Source of the DNA: Axinella damicornis
Lineage: Eukaryota; Porifera; Demospongiae; Axinellida; Axinellidae
DNA: 64,000 nt
Assembly: GCA_963931865.1 (NCBI GenBank)
Contig: OZ007510.1
Coordinates: forward strand, 8,528,993 to 8,592,992
Direction of reading: 5' to 3'
Shown here: positions 1 through 18,292 of the stretch, piece after piece
Position numbering within the stretch: the stretch's first letter is position 1
How the letters are laid out: the number at the start of each line of letters is the position of its first letter
The notes under the pieces: generated by a model
What the model saw: only the letters and a program-made list of their open reading frames with translations
Told to the model about the DNA's origin: nothing
The model's database searches: none
Made by a program: the position numbers and the translations under genes

Positions 1-2124
1 TACATCCCTTCAGAAGCAAGTAATTTATTTCTGCATAGGCAATATGTATACGGCCACCAATTAGCGAGATACTCGATAGTGGAGCTTGTTAGGTGTGTAC
101 GTACTGAAAACTGGAATCAATAATAACTGTCTAGCTAACAACAATGTGGGTGCAGCATGGCCTACTGATGTGTGTTACCCAAGTGGGAGGGCAATATGAG
201 GTATTGCATGTGCGTGTAGGTATTTTCCTGGGCCAGAGATAATCCGCCTACACACTCATGCAATATCTCACTATATAAACAGGTATACTTCGCTGCATAA
301 GAACCGACCACACAAATAAAAGGCTAACTATATCTTTACAAGGCAAGACTAGCTAGAAAGATGAAGGCAACTATGAATTTTCAGTGCTAGCCATTGCAAT
401 TGGAAGTTGGAAAGTAGCTGATAACGCTGTCAGAAACTTTCTCACTGTGCTGTTTCATGTGTGTTGCTAAGTATAAAAGAGATGTAGGGCAATATAGAGA
501 ACGGCAATGACAAGGTATATATGACAGTTTGGCGACTTTCTGGTTCGGTACTTTCGCGATGGTGTTCTACAACTTTGGAGTCAATTGGTTAGGAAAGAAT
601 TCGAAGAGGAATGTAGCTATGTTGTCAGAAAGCCTAAGTTAGCTAGCTAGCTATTTGTTGCCACCGTTTTGAGATTTTGAGAGATTTTTTGTATTAGCAT
701 ATATTGTGTGTCTGCTCTATCTTTGCATATATAGACGGTCTATAGTCACATACCGACTTTATATAAGCAGGAAGTAACCAATCAGTGACTTAACCATTCA
801 GTCACACCTTGACGACAAGAAATCAGCATCTATGGCTTCAGGCTGCTTAGTTGTCTCTTGGAATTCTGAGCATTAGGCTGCAAGCTATTTGACAGTCAGC
901 AGTCGGAGAAACCAGTTTTTTATACGTAGCTAAGATACAGTTGGAATAGTAAGCAAGCCCCAAATAAATGCCCACTCTGTCTTACCTGGACGAAGAATGG
1001 AGGCTTAGCCAAATGATACTCTGCTTGGAACTCCTGAGCACTCACAAAGAACCCGAATGATGCTGCAGTGCTGAAGTTTAAATGATCACTATAGCTAGCT
1101 AGCTCACAATTAGCTACGTATTATAGCGCTATAGAGCATGCAGGGGGAAGTGACTCGGGAGTTATCTCCCCCACATGAGCATGAGCATCAAATTAGAACC
1201 ATTACGTGATAAATTGCTCTTAATATTCCTAGTTGCACTAGACCCAGAAGTAAGCAGTCCAAACTTTGGTTGTGGCTGGTGAATGTGGAGAGTGAGTGGA
1301 CAACAGCTTGGTTGAATTCTAACTTCCAGCCATTCAGCTCAGGAGAGTATCAGTTGTTCTTGCATTAAGTGGTCTTTTAGTTGGTTTCGTTCTGCTTGTA
1401 ACAGTAGTGCTGTAAGCATGGTTTTTTGATCCGCTAGTTTGTCTTTTGTATTAGTGATTGTGGTGGTGTTAGCTATAATATAGCTAGCTCTGATTCTGTA
1501 TAGCTATATCATTAGCTACAGAGATCAGATACATGTGTGTCGGAAGCACTAGACTATCACATTACACCTCTGAAGAGGCAGCTGACTATTACCCCGTGCG
1601 CATGCGCAGCAGGGGGTAGAGTGATTGGTTTGTCTGTCAGTCTGTCCTGTCAGTCTGTCCATAGATGTAGAGTGGTTTGAGCAGTGAAGGCCTTGTTGAA
1701 GGCTTATTTCAGGATAGAAGTGTCAGAATTCAGAAAATACTAGCATCTACGTAACTCACAGACCAGAGATCTACTCGAGAGGCTGAGAAAAGCTGCGTGA
1801 AAGTCGTGCTTCTAATTTATACAACTTGACCACACCCTAATTCTAACATTACTGCCACAACTTACGGTATCTCATTCTGCATGCTGATATCGCTGTAAAT
1901 CGTGGCCTAGCTAGCTCATCGTGCATGCTGTATGAATAATCGGTGGTAGGCCTAAGCTTATAGCTGTCAAGTCAAAGTTGCGCACGGGGTATGTGCTCTG
2001 CTGAGCACCTCTAGTTGATATATCATTTTCACGCATGCATGCATGCCCCATCTGGGGCTGAGGTTCTTTTGTTAATGAGCCAATTTACTTCTGATGGTTG
2101 TGCAAGGTGTCACAAAGTTGCACT
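1..2124. other. Non-coding / unassigned left edge
   Basis: AT-rich sequence with many GCTAGCTAGCT-type palindromic motifs. Apart from one possible exon near 1 kb nothing recognisable is seen. If ADSL is intact this is mostly its intron. Confidence 0.5.
1008..1061 (-). other. Possible isolated exon downstream of ADSL
   Basis: On the minus strand an acceptor-like TTCAG at about 1080 is followed by an open stretch containing SFGFFVSAQEFQAEYHLAK and a strong donor CAG|GTAAGA near 987. It does not match any ADSL segment I know. It could be an exon of a neighbouring gene. Confidence 0.25.
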
Positions 2125-2700
2125 TTAACCCTTTATCCACCGAATTCTTCCCACCAAGACAACACATTTTCATGCATTCAGCGCACACCACTTTCGTAAG
2201 TACTCCTCTCCCACAGCATTCGCTCCTCAGCGGCCAAACTTGGTGGGGCCCGCACACATGGAGAGACCCCTCTGGCAATACCGTTAATGATATTCATGAC
2301 CCCCCACAAGCCCAGCAATCGGAGGTCAAAGGTGGATGTCAGCCGGATTTTCGCCCAGCATTTCCCTACAATTGGGCCAGATCTGACTGATGGCGCACCT
2401 TACACCACCAGTTTGCATGTTTTCATGAGGCCCTGGGAGGGGTCTATGAATATCAAAAATCCTCGGGTCAATGAATCTCAAAAAAACGCCCACGACATGC
2501 GAAGGGGGGCTGCCGCCCCCCCTTTCGATACCTCCTGCTTCTATGTTTAGTGGGGGATGCGCGCCGAAATCTGACCAAATTTTTGGGTTCATCCCTCAAA
2601 GTTGCCCCTAGGCCCTCTGAAGCTTTTTTGGTCTCTGTTTGGACTGATGAGAAGCCATACAAGTGCATAGGGTCTAAATGTTGTCTATAGACGTCAATAG
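2125..2700 (+). mobile_element. piggyBac-like MITE, copy 1 (3' end truncated)
   Basis: Begins TTAACCCTTTATCCACCGAATTC and continues through the same internal sequence as copies at 15798 and 17863. Its far end lacks the TTAAAGGGTTAA terminus, stopping around 2700 within the conserved CTATAGACGTCAAT stretch. No transposase is present. Long open frames across it on both strands are not genes. Confidence 0.8.
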
Positions 2701-3217
2701 TAACTATATTGTGTGAATGGTTCCTTCACGCATTCAGTCCATTTAGCTTTAGGATCTTTTGAGTATTGCGTATTGATATTCTTTGGGCATTGATCCTTTG
2801 AGTAAGGGGTTTTGTAAGCGGTATCACTTATTCAGTTTCAAGGATCAGTGGAATCCAGTTGCAGTTGACTATCTATTAAATTTAAACTTGAGTTTGATTG
2901 AAAATTCCGTTGTTCTTGCGGCGGTGTGAGGTGGAATCTTTCACAGAACTCTAGATCTGAGATCACATCTGCCGGCTACTCAGGCTAAGTAAGTACCATA
3001 CAGTCCAACAATATTAATGTAGCAGGATTATGATGTCGACAAGTGAACTCACAGTTTCAAATATAAAAAGTGATCTGAAATGTTGCTCCGGTGGCTACCA
3101 GACCTGCCGTACTGCTCCAATGCCCATGTTATAGTACAGTATTAGAAACACCCCATATAAATACAGCTAGCAGTCATGTACAATCATGTAGCACACATAA
3201 TAATAGCTCTTTGTTAC

Positions 3218-3516
3218 CTTGAGAAAGAAGCCATTTCAGTTACCCTCCTGTCCAGTTCTTCAACCTACATCACATCCCAACACAACCATTAATTATAGCA
3301 CCTTGAAGATGGTACAGCCATATTCTCACCTTGCCATGGTCTCCATCAAATAGGGCAAGGAAGGATGCCTGGGTGCCGGTTGTACCTTTGACGCCACGGA
3401 AACGAAGGTCTTTCCGCACTCGCTGTAGGGTGTGGAGGTCAGTGAGGAGGTCACTGGTCCAGAGACATGCCCTCTTCCCAACTGTAGTCAGCTGAGCAGG
3501 TCTGGTGTGTATGTGT

Positions 3517-3565
<49 letters not shown>

Positions 3566-5252
3566 GGGGGGGGGGGGGAGGGGGGGGGGGGGGGGGACAG
3601 AAATCAATTATGAGGATGTACAATGTCCTTGGATAGCAAAAGGCTGTTGACGAAGTCTATGTACTGCACAATACTGTTAGAAAGCCTGAAGCGTGCCATC
3701 ATTTCCGTCAACAAAGCTGACATGGCAGATTTCGATTTGGTGCACAAACCCAGCGTTGGTTCCTCTAGGGCATGGCCAAGTGTGGGTGGTTTCGCCCAAA
3801 GGGTGAAAAAAGTGTCTGCATGGGCTTGGCTGAATCAGTGGTTGGCACTGAGCGAGCAATTGCTAGGTTCCTTTTCAAGAATGGGCTTAGAAGACAGTCC
3901 TCCAGCCTTCTTGGACAGGCAGTCAAGAGCTTTGACTATTAAACACCAGATGGATGCCAACCATTTTTCAGGCAGACGCGGGCCTGAGTATGAGGACCTA
4001 TATATGCATACGTGCTGTGCTGTCAAATACGTTTAGCGCACATGGGTACAAAGGGTTATTTTACTGGTTTTTGCAGTGAGATGTGTGCAGAAATGATTTC
4101 CAAATCCATCTCATGTGCCTTGCATGCAATGTGTGTGAGAGTTGGCAAGTCTGGAACCCTTGTTAATGACGTCATGAATCATGACATGGATGGCACTTGT
4201 GTGAAATATGGAGTCCAAGGGAAAGGGAATATGGCTTGTGTTGTATTGTGGACATCACTTGTCTATTACTACATTGACCTACTTTCCCGTGGCAAGTAGC
4301 TATAGGTCAAGCATTCACATTATGAACATTAGCTAAATTACTGAAAATGTGTGAAGCCCAGTGTCGGGAGGTGCTTGTACTTCTCAGCAAAGTCAGCAAG
4401 TCTGTGGATGCAGCGAGCAAGCTGCAGGTAGAGAATGTGTAGTACATTTTATTACTATAGAGTAGCTATATCTATGTCACTACGGGACCAAGAACTTGCC
4501 TTAGGCAGCAAAATATCCAAACCATCTCGCATCACAATTAGGTCCTTAAAGACAGAAGTTTCAAGTTAGACATCAGTACATGTAATTTGCCTAAAAGCTA
4601 TGCAACATCTTTAGGTAGCTAGCTAGCTAGCTTTGACCTGTGGTGGATCATGTAGCTATAGTGACAAGCAAAGTTCAATTTTCTTACTGTGTTGTCGCCT
4701 ACGTAACAGGAGGTAGCCCCCAAGTGAATAATGGGGGCTGCTTTGGGGCAGCAGGCAGCAAATGTGTGAACATGGGCCATCACATCATGCCGGCGCTTGC
4801 TCTCTTCCTGAGCAGCTACCTCAAAGTCAATATTGGCCACATTGGTCTCCATTTCTTGAAGTTGTTCCTTAGTTATGGCCAACCCTAACTCCTGTGTGTG
4901 TGTATGTGTATACACTTGGGATGTGATGTGTAAGTTAGGGTTAGAGTAGCTATATCGCCGCGCCAAACAACACATGCACAACCGAAACAGGAGTGCTGTT
5001 GCAGCATGCATGTGGCGCCGCGTGCATGACCGGTCGACCAGCCCGGCCGGCGCGGCCTACCTTTTCTGCGGTAGCAAGGTAGAGCCATAGCCTTCGCCAA
5101 GTAGAGAATTTCTTCATCTCAGAGAAGTTAAACAACATATCTGGACTTGTGTAACGGCTGGTTAACGGGCTTCGATAGGAGCAGCGAGGATCCCGATCCA
5201 TCTCTAGCTCTAGCTCTTCGAATTTCGATTCAACTTTTCTATTTTCGTTCAA
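3218..5252 (-). CDS. ADSL: Adenylosuccinate lyase, exons 1-6 (3' exons not found)
   Basis: ADSL catalyses two fumarate-releasing steps of purine nucleotide synthesis (SAICAR to AICAR, adenylosuccinate to AMP) in the cytosol. Six minus-strand exons read in order: 5252-5061, 4891-4688, 4544-4500, 4421-4342, 3501-3330, 3264-3218. All junctions keep frame. They encode the animal N-terminal half: [10 protein letters not shown] and the [10 protein letters not shown] helix, then [11 protein letters not shown] and [12 protein letters not shown] (catalytic region), [17 protein letters not shown], and [17 protein letters not shown]. The intron after 4500 uses a GC donor (AAG|GCAAGT). The first ATG is at 5252; a second at codon 18 matches the usual start better. 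The C-terminal exons, including the flexible signature loop normally reading SSAMPYKRNP, are not visible between 1 and 3217, so they probably lie outside the window beyond a long repeat-filled intron. TPMT lies 175 bp upstream on the same strand. Confidence 0.95.
3504..3597 (+). repeat. Compound (TG)n(G)n run in ADSL intron 4
   Basis: TG repeats lead into about 65 bases of almost pure G with a few A interruptions, starting next to exon 5's acceptor. Confidence 0.95.
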
Positions 5253-5427
5253 ATAGAGTACTCAGTTGACACTCGACTCATAATAATTATATCATGCCAG
5301 ACACGTGATGCCAGATATCATGCGACTGCCCACGCTAGCTAGCTAGCTAGCCAGCCAGAGTAAACCAGTTAAATCTGGGAAAAATCATCAACACCAGGCA
5401 ATGTAATGGAATAACAGAAACACCTTG

Positions 5428-6180
5428 TCAGTTCTTCTTCAGTAAGTGGATTGGCCGCTTCGCCCATGACAAGCTAAATATTTTGGTAAATACTGTATCT
5501 GTATAGTCAATATGCTCAAGGAGCTCAATGTCAAAGTGATCTTGAAACAGCTCCTTCACGAGGGAGTTGGGGACAGAGAATGGACATGTGCTGTGTTCCG
5601 CCTGGTTGTACTCGAAAGTTGACATCAAAACCCTACCATTCACTTTCAGCAAAGAATGTAATTTTGCGACATATTTTAGGCGATCTTCAGGATTCACTGC
5701 CCCAAAGGCATTAATGTCCCAAATCGCATCAAATGTACCGACAAGGTCAGGAGTCACTTTGAAAAAGTCACCCGCATAGAACGTCAAGCGGGTTTGGTTT
5801 GTGGCCGAGAAAACTTTAAAATCCTCCTCAACAGAAACTGAGTATGGGATGCCATTCTCTTCAAACAGCTGCTTCCCGGCCAGCTCGGAGATCTCCACGC
5901 CTGTAACCTTATAACCCTGCTCGCACAGCCAGGGTAAGTCCAGAGACTTGCCACAGAGAGTCACCAGGATGGACGCATCCGCCTTTTCCCCCGTCAGCAA
6001 ACGGATGTATTTTTGCAGGTATGCGTCAACGGCGTTCATATGCCATGGAACAGATCCCTCCTCCCACCTCTTCTTCCAGTGCTCACCCGTCTCGCTGATC
6101 AACTGTCCACCACTATCCGCCATATCCGCTATGCCACGTTCCAATCCGAAGGGGGATCTGGGAACGAAGCGATCTCCCAA
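5428..6180 (-). CDS. TPMT: Thiopurine S-methyltransferase-like SAM-dependent methyltransferase, intronless
   Basis: A 250-residue uninterrupted ORF of the TPMT family, which transfers methyl groups from S-adenosylmethionine to thiol (or selenium/tellurium) substrates in the cytosol. Visible family features are the N-terminal HWKKRWEEGSVPWH block, the SAM-binding stretch ILVTLCGKSLDLPWLCEQGY followed by VTGVEISELA, the acidic FYAGDFF segment, and DAIWDINAFGAVNPEDR, where the family usually has an R-rich methyltransferase motif. Length matches the family (about 230-250). The start at 6180 gives a 19-residue leader; a second Met at residue 20 is an equally good start. No introns, although neighbouring genes are intron-rich: either ancestral intron loss, a retrocopy, or transfer. 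The physiological substrate cannot be told from sequence. Confidence 0.93.
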   Translation of the reverse strand: MGDRFVPRSPFGLERGIADMADSGGQLISETGEHWKKRWEEGSVPWHMNAVDAYLQKYIRLLTGEKADASILVTLCGKSLDLPWLCEQGYKVTGVEISELAGKQLFEENGIPYSVSVEEDFKVFSATNQTRLTFYAGDFFKVTPDLVGTFDAIWDINAFGAVNPEDRLKYVAKLHSLLKVNGRVLMSTFEYNQAEHSTCPFSVPNSLVKELFQDHFDIELLEHIDYTDTVFTKIFSLSWAKRPIHLLKKN

Positions 6181-6333
6181 TCACACGCGCGCGTGCGCGC
6201 TTGTACTTGTCTAGTAGATCTAACACCGTACCCACCCATTCCTGTTTATTCTGTGAACTTGATTGTTGGCAAAACTTGACAGTAGACTATAGTAACACAA
6301 ACCATTGACATTCATCACACTTTTTTAACATAA

Positions 6334-6573
6334 TCAGTGACCATTATTCTCTCTGTTTATTCTGTGAACATGATTGACGGCAAAACTTGATAAGCTCTCA
6401 TAAGTGTGTTCGATGCTTCTTCTCAGAGCGGTGCGGGCGTCTTGGTTCACCTCAGCATAGGCAGGGTTGTCCTTGATACTCATCACTGTCCTGTGTCCAC
6501 CCAGAATAACTACATAACAAAAACAATAACATAATAGGTAAGTCAATTGCAGCATGCAACTATGTATGCATCC

Positions 6574-6604
<31 letters not shown>

Positions 6605-8523
6605 ACGCACCTTTTCCTTACCTCAAAACTCATCTGCTATAGCCGTATCTTACCTTCATGTGCAACTCGTGGGCTGTACAAGTTGTTGTATTCCATACTC
6701 TCATCAGGAACTGCAATAGCTATAAACAATGTTTTCAAGGAAGGCATCACCAATGCCACTGTATACCTACTCTTATGAAAGCCAACTCTTATGAAAGCCA
6801 ACAGCCAGAACATGCACTTAACACACCTGTGGGAATGTCCAATGACCTTCTTCTCTTTCTGATCGCACATATCAGCAAGCATAATATCACCACCGTAACT
6901 AATACAACCATCACAAGACATGCCGCAGTTACTGTTGACAAAAGGATCAATGGTGGTTCCCTTGATGGGGGGATTGCAGTAGCTGTTGGTGCTAAGTCAA
7001 ATGGAACGGCAGGGTTCAATTTCTGACCAGGTAGAATTGATGGTAGCACAGCAGTTGTGTCTGCAAGAACAAATATCCGACATCTTGTAATGCATGAACT
7101 CACTGACAATGATACCATATAATTTGTGACATAATCATTGTATGTTGGCAAGATATAAGCTAGCCATCTATGAAGTGGCCTAGGGAACGAGGCTAGCTGT
7201 ATTGTGCGAGTTTGTGGATCAATGCACAAGGTGCATGAGTGTATGACCAGAGGCAACATTCTGAAAGTGAACTTTCCGTATATATACCTGTTGCCTGACC
7301 AAAGCTGAAATGTTTCCACCACGTCACCCCGGCTCATGCAGGTAGCCTCGTACCCATGACATTAAGACCATAGTTACCAGTTGTATGTGTGGAATAATAT
7401 TCCCAACTTTTAGCTACCAGGCTGAATCGAAAGCACAATGAACCTGATAAATAACTAAGGCACACTGATTGCCGCGAAATTCAATTCTATCAGAGAACTA
7501 GATCTAGGGAAAGCTAGATACGGAATGTTAACACACATTTTGCTACTTGCATGGAAGCCCAGCCATGCGTGCAAGATGACCATGGTCTAAGTAAATGTAC
7601 AGAACACACACTCTTGCAACTTGTGATCACACTATATAAGTTATCGGCATCATACATGCACCCTCTCCGTTATGATGTAAACCTGCAGACACAAGATAGC
7701 CTTGTTCCCAGGCCCGCGCACCGTTTACTGCAAGCAATGAAAAGCTGTGCGGGGCCTGGGAACGAGGCTAGACACAAGACATGTTATCCCTCACTTAACT
7801 TTTACCTATAATGGCTCTCAGTAATGCTCTTCCTGGTGAAGAGATCACCAGGTCAGAATCGTTCACAAAGTCGGTAAAACCCTGCCCTGTCCTCTGCAGC
7901 TGAAAGTAAGGATCCGTTGGTGACACTGCCATGAAAAACCCATTCTCTGGAGCATAGAATCCGACAATATCCCCCACTTCAACTCGGATCAACTCCTCAG
8001 GCTTTGGTGTGTAGTTGCCACAACGTAGATCATCTCCTTCTCTAGGTACAATCGTGATGTTATTCAGTCCTATCAGTGAATACCCAGTGTCATTCGTTCG
8101 TCGCCATACACATGGCCAGACTCCAGATGGAATATTATTGAATCCTATGACATAATGGCAGTATTCCCAAAGAGTTATAACGCCAGAGCACTGTATAGGC
8201 TGACTTAAGTCAAAATAAAGGTAGTCAAGTGGAAGAAGATTTCCCCCTGGTGAGGAGTATTCTGGTCCAGTTGTACACAAGTGAGGGCTAGGAATTAGTA
8301 CTGGCACGGAATGCGAGGATGGGGAAGTCATGGAAGGGGAGGGAACCACTAGAGCACTTTCGCGGACGGAGGGAGAAATTGAGCTCTTCTCCGATAACGG
8401 AACTGCACTCGTATCACCGCGATTGGCGTCATTGCTGGCGCTGCACCACAATAGAAGAGAAATACTCAACAAGAGGGGCGTCTCAAAGGCCCCTGTTCTA
8501 GTAAAAATGCGCATCCAAATCAT
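6334..8523 (-). CDS. Receptor gene A: single-domain type I membrane protein with tyrosine-motif tail
   Basis: Four exons: 8523-7806, 7060-6827, 6710-6654, 6509-6334; all introns phase 1; 394 residues. Exon 1 holds a hydrophobic signal segment (LLLSISLLLWCSA), a Ser/Pro-rich linker, and one extracellular domain with the array's hallmarks: IQCSGVITLWE near its start, a WRR strand, and VEVGDIVGFYAPENG. Exon 2 encodes a Pro-rich stalk, one membrane helix (about residues 284-306) and a basic stop-transfer KRRR. Exons 3 and 4 make the cytoplasmic tail with EYNNLY, DNPAYAEV and TYESL, i.e. possible SH2/PTB or endocytic (NPxY-type) motifs. An AATAAA lies on the minus strand at 6250-6245, shortly after the stop. 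It is a divergent relative of plus-strand genes C-F. Family unknown to me; receptor role is inference. Confidence 0.8.
6572..6610 (+). repeat. Compound (C)n(AC)n run in gene A intron 3
   Basis: Nineteen C followed by AC repeats. Confidence 0.95.
7697..7770. mobile_element. Foldback element with 9-bp target duplication (gene A intron 1)
   Basis: TAGCCTTGTTCCCAGGCCC ... GGGGCCTGGGAACGAGGCTA, flanked on both sides by GACACAAGA. Stem interior differs from the other copies. Confidence 0.8.
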
Positions 8524-8863
8524 GTCTTCTTGCCGACCTCAGTTTTTGCTGTACCATATTAGGCTGTGGGTGGGGCTGCGCGTGCTAAACATCTGCGCAT
8601 ATACGCATGCGCGCCACACAATGGATATTCAAAGTCACACCTGATGAATAAAACTGGGCGGTGTTTTCAAAATTGGCTGTGACAATATTACATGATTGAA
8701 ATGTCACTAATGGGCGCTGCAAAGCAATTGAATGGTGTAGAGTGTGAAAGTCTTTAGTGTGACAACAGTGAAGATCAAAAGTCATAACTAGTGAACTCAA
8801 TACTCAACAGACATGACTTGTGTGCACATATGTAGCTATACAGATGAATGCAACTGCACTCAG

Positions 8864-9247
8864 CTATCTAACTGTTTCGTATGTATGATCCAATCCTCTG
8901 TGAGTGTGGGTGTGGCTTGGTTCAACGTGATCATCTTGTATGTCAGGTGCTGAAGAGGTTGTCTGCTGGTCATCGTTACCAGGATTATAGGCATTGGAGG
9001 TTGTCCGCGATGCATTACTGCCACGGTTGCCATAGGCTGGGTTGTCATGGATCTGAGCAGTAAATCTTCTGCCATTACGAATGACTGAAGCAAAAACGAT
9101 TTGCGATTCAGGATAACAAGTGCACTGCAAAGTCCACGCATGCATATGCACATGCAGGAAGGTTTGGCTTACTGTGGCTTGGGTTCCTTGGTACATAGAG
9201 ATCATTGTACTGCATGCTTTGGTCTGGTATTGACTCCTGAGTCTGAG
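8864..9247 (-). CDS. Tail exons of gene B (alternative long cytoplasmic tail)
   Basis: Two phase-1 exons, 9247-9173 and 9084-8864, sit between gene B's short-form stop and gene A. They encode SIPDQSMQYNDLYVPRN, then TAQIHDNPAYGNRG and a C-terminal TYETVR. They line up with gene A tail exons 3 and 4 (VPDESMEYNNLY; IKDNPAYAEV; TYESL). They need a phase-1 donor in gene B's membrane exon. That exon contains three GCAAGT sites, each in phase 1 (within TGC-AAG codons for Cys-Lys), and this window uses GCAAGT donors elsewhere. An unspliced relic, or a third gene whose ectodomain was lost, are the alternatives. Confidence 0.6.
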   Translation of the reverse strand, partial: LRLRSQYQTKACSTMISMYQGTQATVSQTFLHVHMHAWTLQCTCYPESQIVFASVIRNGRRFTAQIHDNPAYGNRGSNASRTTSNAYNPGNDDQQTTSSAPDIQDDHVEPSHTHTHRGLDHTYETVR

Positions 9248-9499
9248 CTATGAATGATAGTCAAGAAACACAATCTGCTGCATACATCATGTTCAATGTC
9301 ACTACTATGCGTACGTATATATATATATAATAGATGTACATGTACAACTGCTTGTGAAGCCGGAATTAATCGTGCTCTCTAGCCAAACATGCATGAGCTA
9401 ACATAGTATATACAGCTGCTACATACAAAAGTATACATTAAACTACTTAACTTGTAATAGAGTTCATAACATTTAGCTGATAATTGAGTCTACAGACTG

Positions 9500-10695
9500 C
9501 TAACAGCACCAACCTTTCTTTTCCTTTTTCTTCAACTTGCAACATTTGCTAAACTTGCATCTGGACTTGCAGATACAGCACACCAGGACACACACAACCA
9601 CAATCAGAATTACTATCACCACCACCGCCACGATGACTGCAGAGATGAGAATGTCATAGAAGCGGGTTGTCCGGTTTCTGCCATTTGTCCTGTCCGTGGG
9701 ACAAGGAGTAGTAGTTTCAGTGGGAGATGGGGCTACTGTACTGGACATGTTTGTCACATCTGCACATACACATGAAGGAAAAATGTCCGATGATAGCTTG
9801 AGGAAGAGACCGATGATGACATAATAGGCAATCGTGCATAAGTGCTGCACATGTAATTCTTATATAGCTAGCTATATGAACTCATGCACAATACTTGGAA
9901 ACCATACATAAAGCTGCAATAGTAGATAAGGAACTTGCTTATAACTATCCGAATGAGAGGAGCAACAGCCTGCTGGAGCTGCTGCAACTGGCTCTGTTGC
10001 ACAGGCCCAATGGACGATAACTGTCCATCCTGTGACTGCATACTCTGGGTGTAGACATAGAGACTTCTGCTGGAGTGAGTTGAAAGTGCAATTCTAATGC
10101 CATCACTGCCTATAAACCCAATCACATCTCCCTGCTCCACAATAATGCCAGTTTGTGCATCTATATATTGACAGACTGCCTCTGCTGCCTCGGAATCTCC
10201 GGGATCAAGGCTGAGTTCGGACACGGAGGAGAGGCGATAAATCATGCTATCTTGTGGTCGTAACACTGCAATTTGGGCGTTCGTCACTGGTGCACGTGCT
10301 GCCTGGTCGCTAAAGCACACCTCCCACCGTGCGACGACACCGCTGCATTCTGCAGGCCTGCCCACGTCCACGTAAAGCCGCTCTGCATCTGCCAACTCAA
10401 CTATACCACTCGCCTGCGCAGATTCGGCTCCCACGGCGCATTGACCAAAGAGCAAGGGACGTGGTCCCAACGGAGGATCGTCGGGTGGAAGTGGTGGAGG
10501 TAGTGCCGGTCGAGGTAGTTGGAGCAAACTTGAATTTGCAGATGCATTTGCGGTCACAGTTGGTGTTGGAGATGCGCATGCGACCGAACAGGACCCATTG
10601 AGAGATTGCGAATTTGAAGCACAAATCAGTTGCAACTGAACGAGAAGAACGATAGCTAGAAGGCTGTGTATACACGGCTCTATGTGTCGCACCAT
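9500..10695 (-). CDS. Receptor gene B, short form: single-domain type I membrane protein with Cys/Lys tail
   Basis: Exon 1 is 10695-9939 and exon 2 9759-9500, joined in phase 1 through a GC donor (ATAA|GCAAGT); product 338 residues. It has a signal peptide (LLAIVLLVQLQLICA), a Pro-rich linker, then one extracellular domain with AECSGVVARWEVCF and VEQGDVIGFIGSDG, matching the spacing in gene A. Exon 2 has a Thr-rich stalk, a long Val/Ile-rich helix (about residues 289-314) and a short tail of repeated Cys-Lys pairs ending in WCC, plausibly palmitoylated. Downstream exons at 9247-9173 and 9084-8864 could supply a longer tail instead (see that entry). The start codon lies 202 bp from CCZ1's, in head-to-head orientation. 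Receptor role is inferred from similarity to A and C-F. Confidence 0.75.
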
Positions 10696-10897
10696 AGCTG
10701 CTCAGGTCTGACAAATTCCTTCACACAGCATATCAATCGCGTATCGTGTACCGTAACCACACCCCCCATTGTGGGCGGGGCTGTTCGCTCCTAATTAATA
10801 GTCGATTTTTGCGCACTGAGAAATATTGAACGTCTCTAGCATGATCTCTTGAGCTTGATCTGATTCTTGGGCTTGTGTTGCTCCTGATGATAAGCAG
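10696..10897. promoter_or_regulatory. Divergent promoter region between gene B and CCZ1
   Basis: Only 202 bp separate the start codon of gene B (minus) from that of CCZ1 (plus), so both promoters and 5' UTRs must lie here or overlap. No convincing TATA box is seen; the GGGCGGGGCTGT stretch at about 10774 is a GC-box-like sequence. Placement is from gene geometry, not from a recognised factor site. Confidence 0.5.
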
Positions 10898-17685
<6,788 letters not shown>

Positions 17686-17862
17686 CTACACTGCATGAAC
17701 AGTTTGAAGTCTCCACAGTGTGTATAATCAGAAAAGATATACTGGTTTATTATGTCCATATGCAGTTTATTCATGTGATCATAGCCATATGTGTTCCAGA
17801 CAGATCCCACATTAACCACATACCACTTACCAGTTGCACAACTGGATATCCAGTTACATACA

Positions 17863-18257
17863 TTAACCCTTTAACCACCGAATTCTTCCCACCAAGACAA
17901 CACATTTTCATGCATTGAGCGCACACCACTTTCGTAGGTACTCCTCTCGCAACAGCATTAGCTCCTCAGCGGCCAAACTTGGTGGGGCCCGCACACATGG
18001 AAAGACCCCTCTGGCAATACCGTTAATGATATTCATGACCCCCACAAGCCCAGCAATTGGAGGTCAAAGTTGGATGCCAGCCGGATTTTCACCCAGCATT
18101 TCCCTAAACTTGGGCCAGATCTGACTGATGGCACACCTTACACCACCACTTTGCATGTTTTCTTGAGGCCCTGGGTGGGGTCTATGAAAATAAAAAATGC
18201 TCGGGTCAATGAATCTCATTAAAATTAAACAAAAACGCCCACAACATGCGAAGGGGG

Positions 18258-18292
<35 letters not shown>

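Noticed and set aside
2072..2668. Several 66-98 residue frames on both strands, repeated at 15.9-16.4 and 17.9-18.3 kb
   Set aside because: Coincide with three copies of a non-coding TTAA MITE; peptide similarity follows DNA similarity on both strands.
3623..4299. Plus-strand frames of 137 and 95 residues in ADSL intron 4
   Set aside because: Two different frames, no recognised family, antisense to an intron; possibly a decayed element but not supportable.
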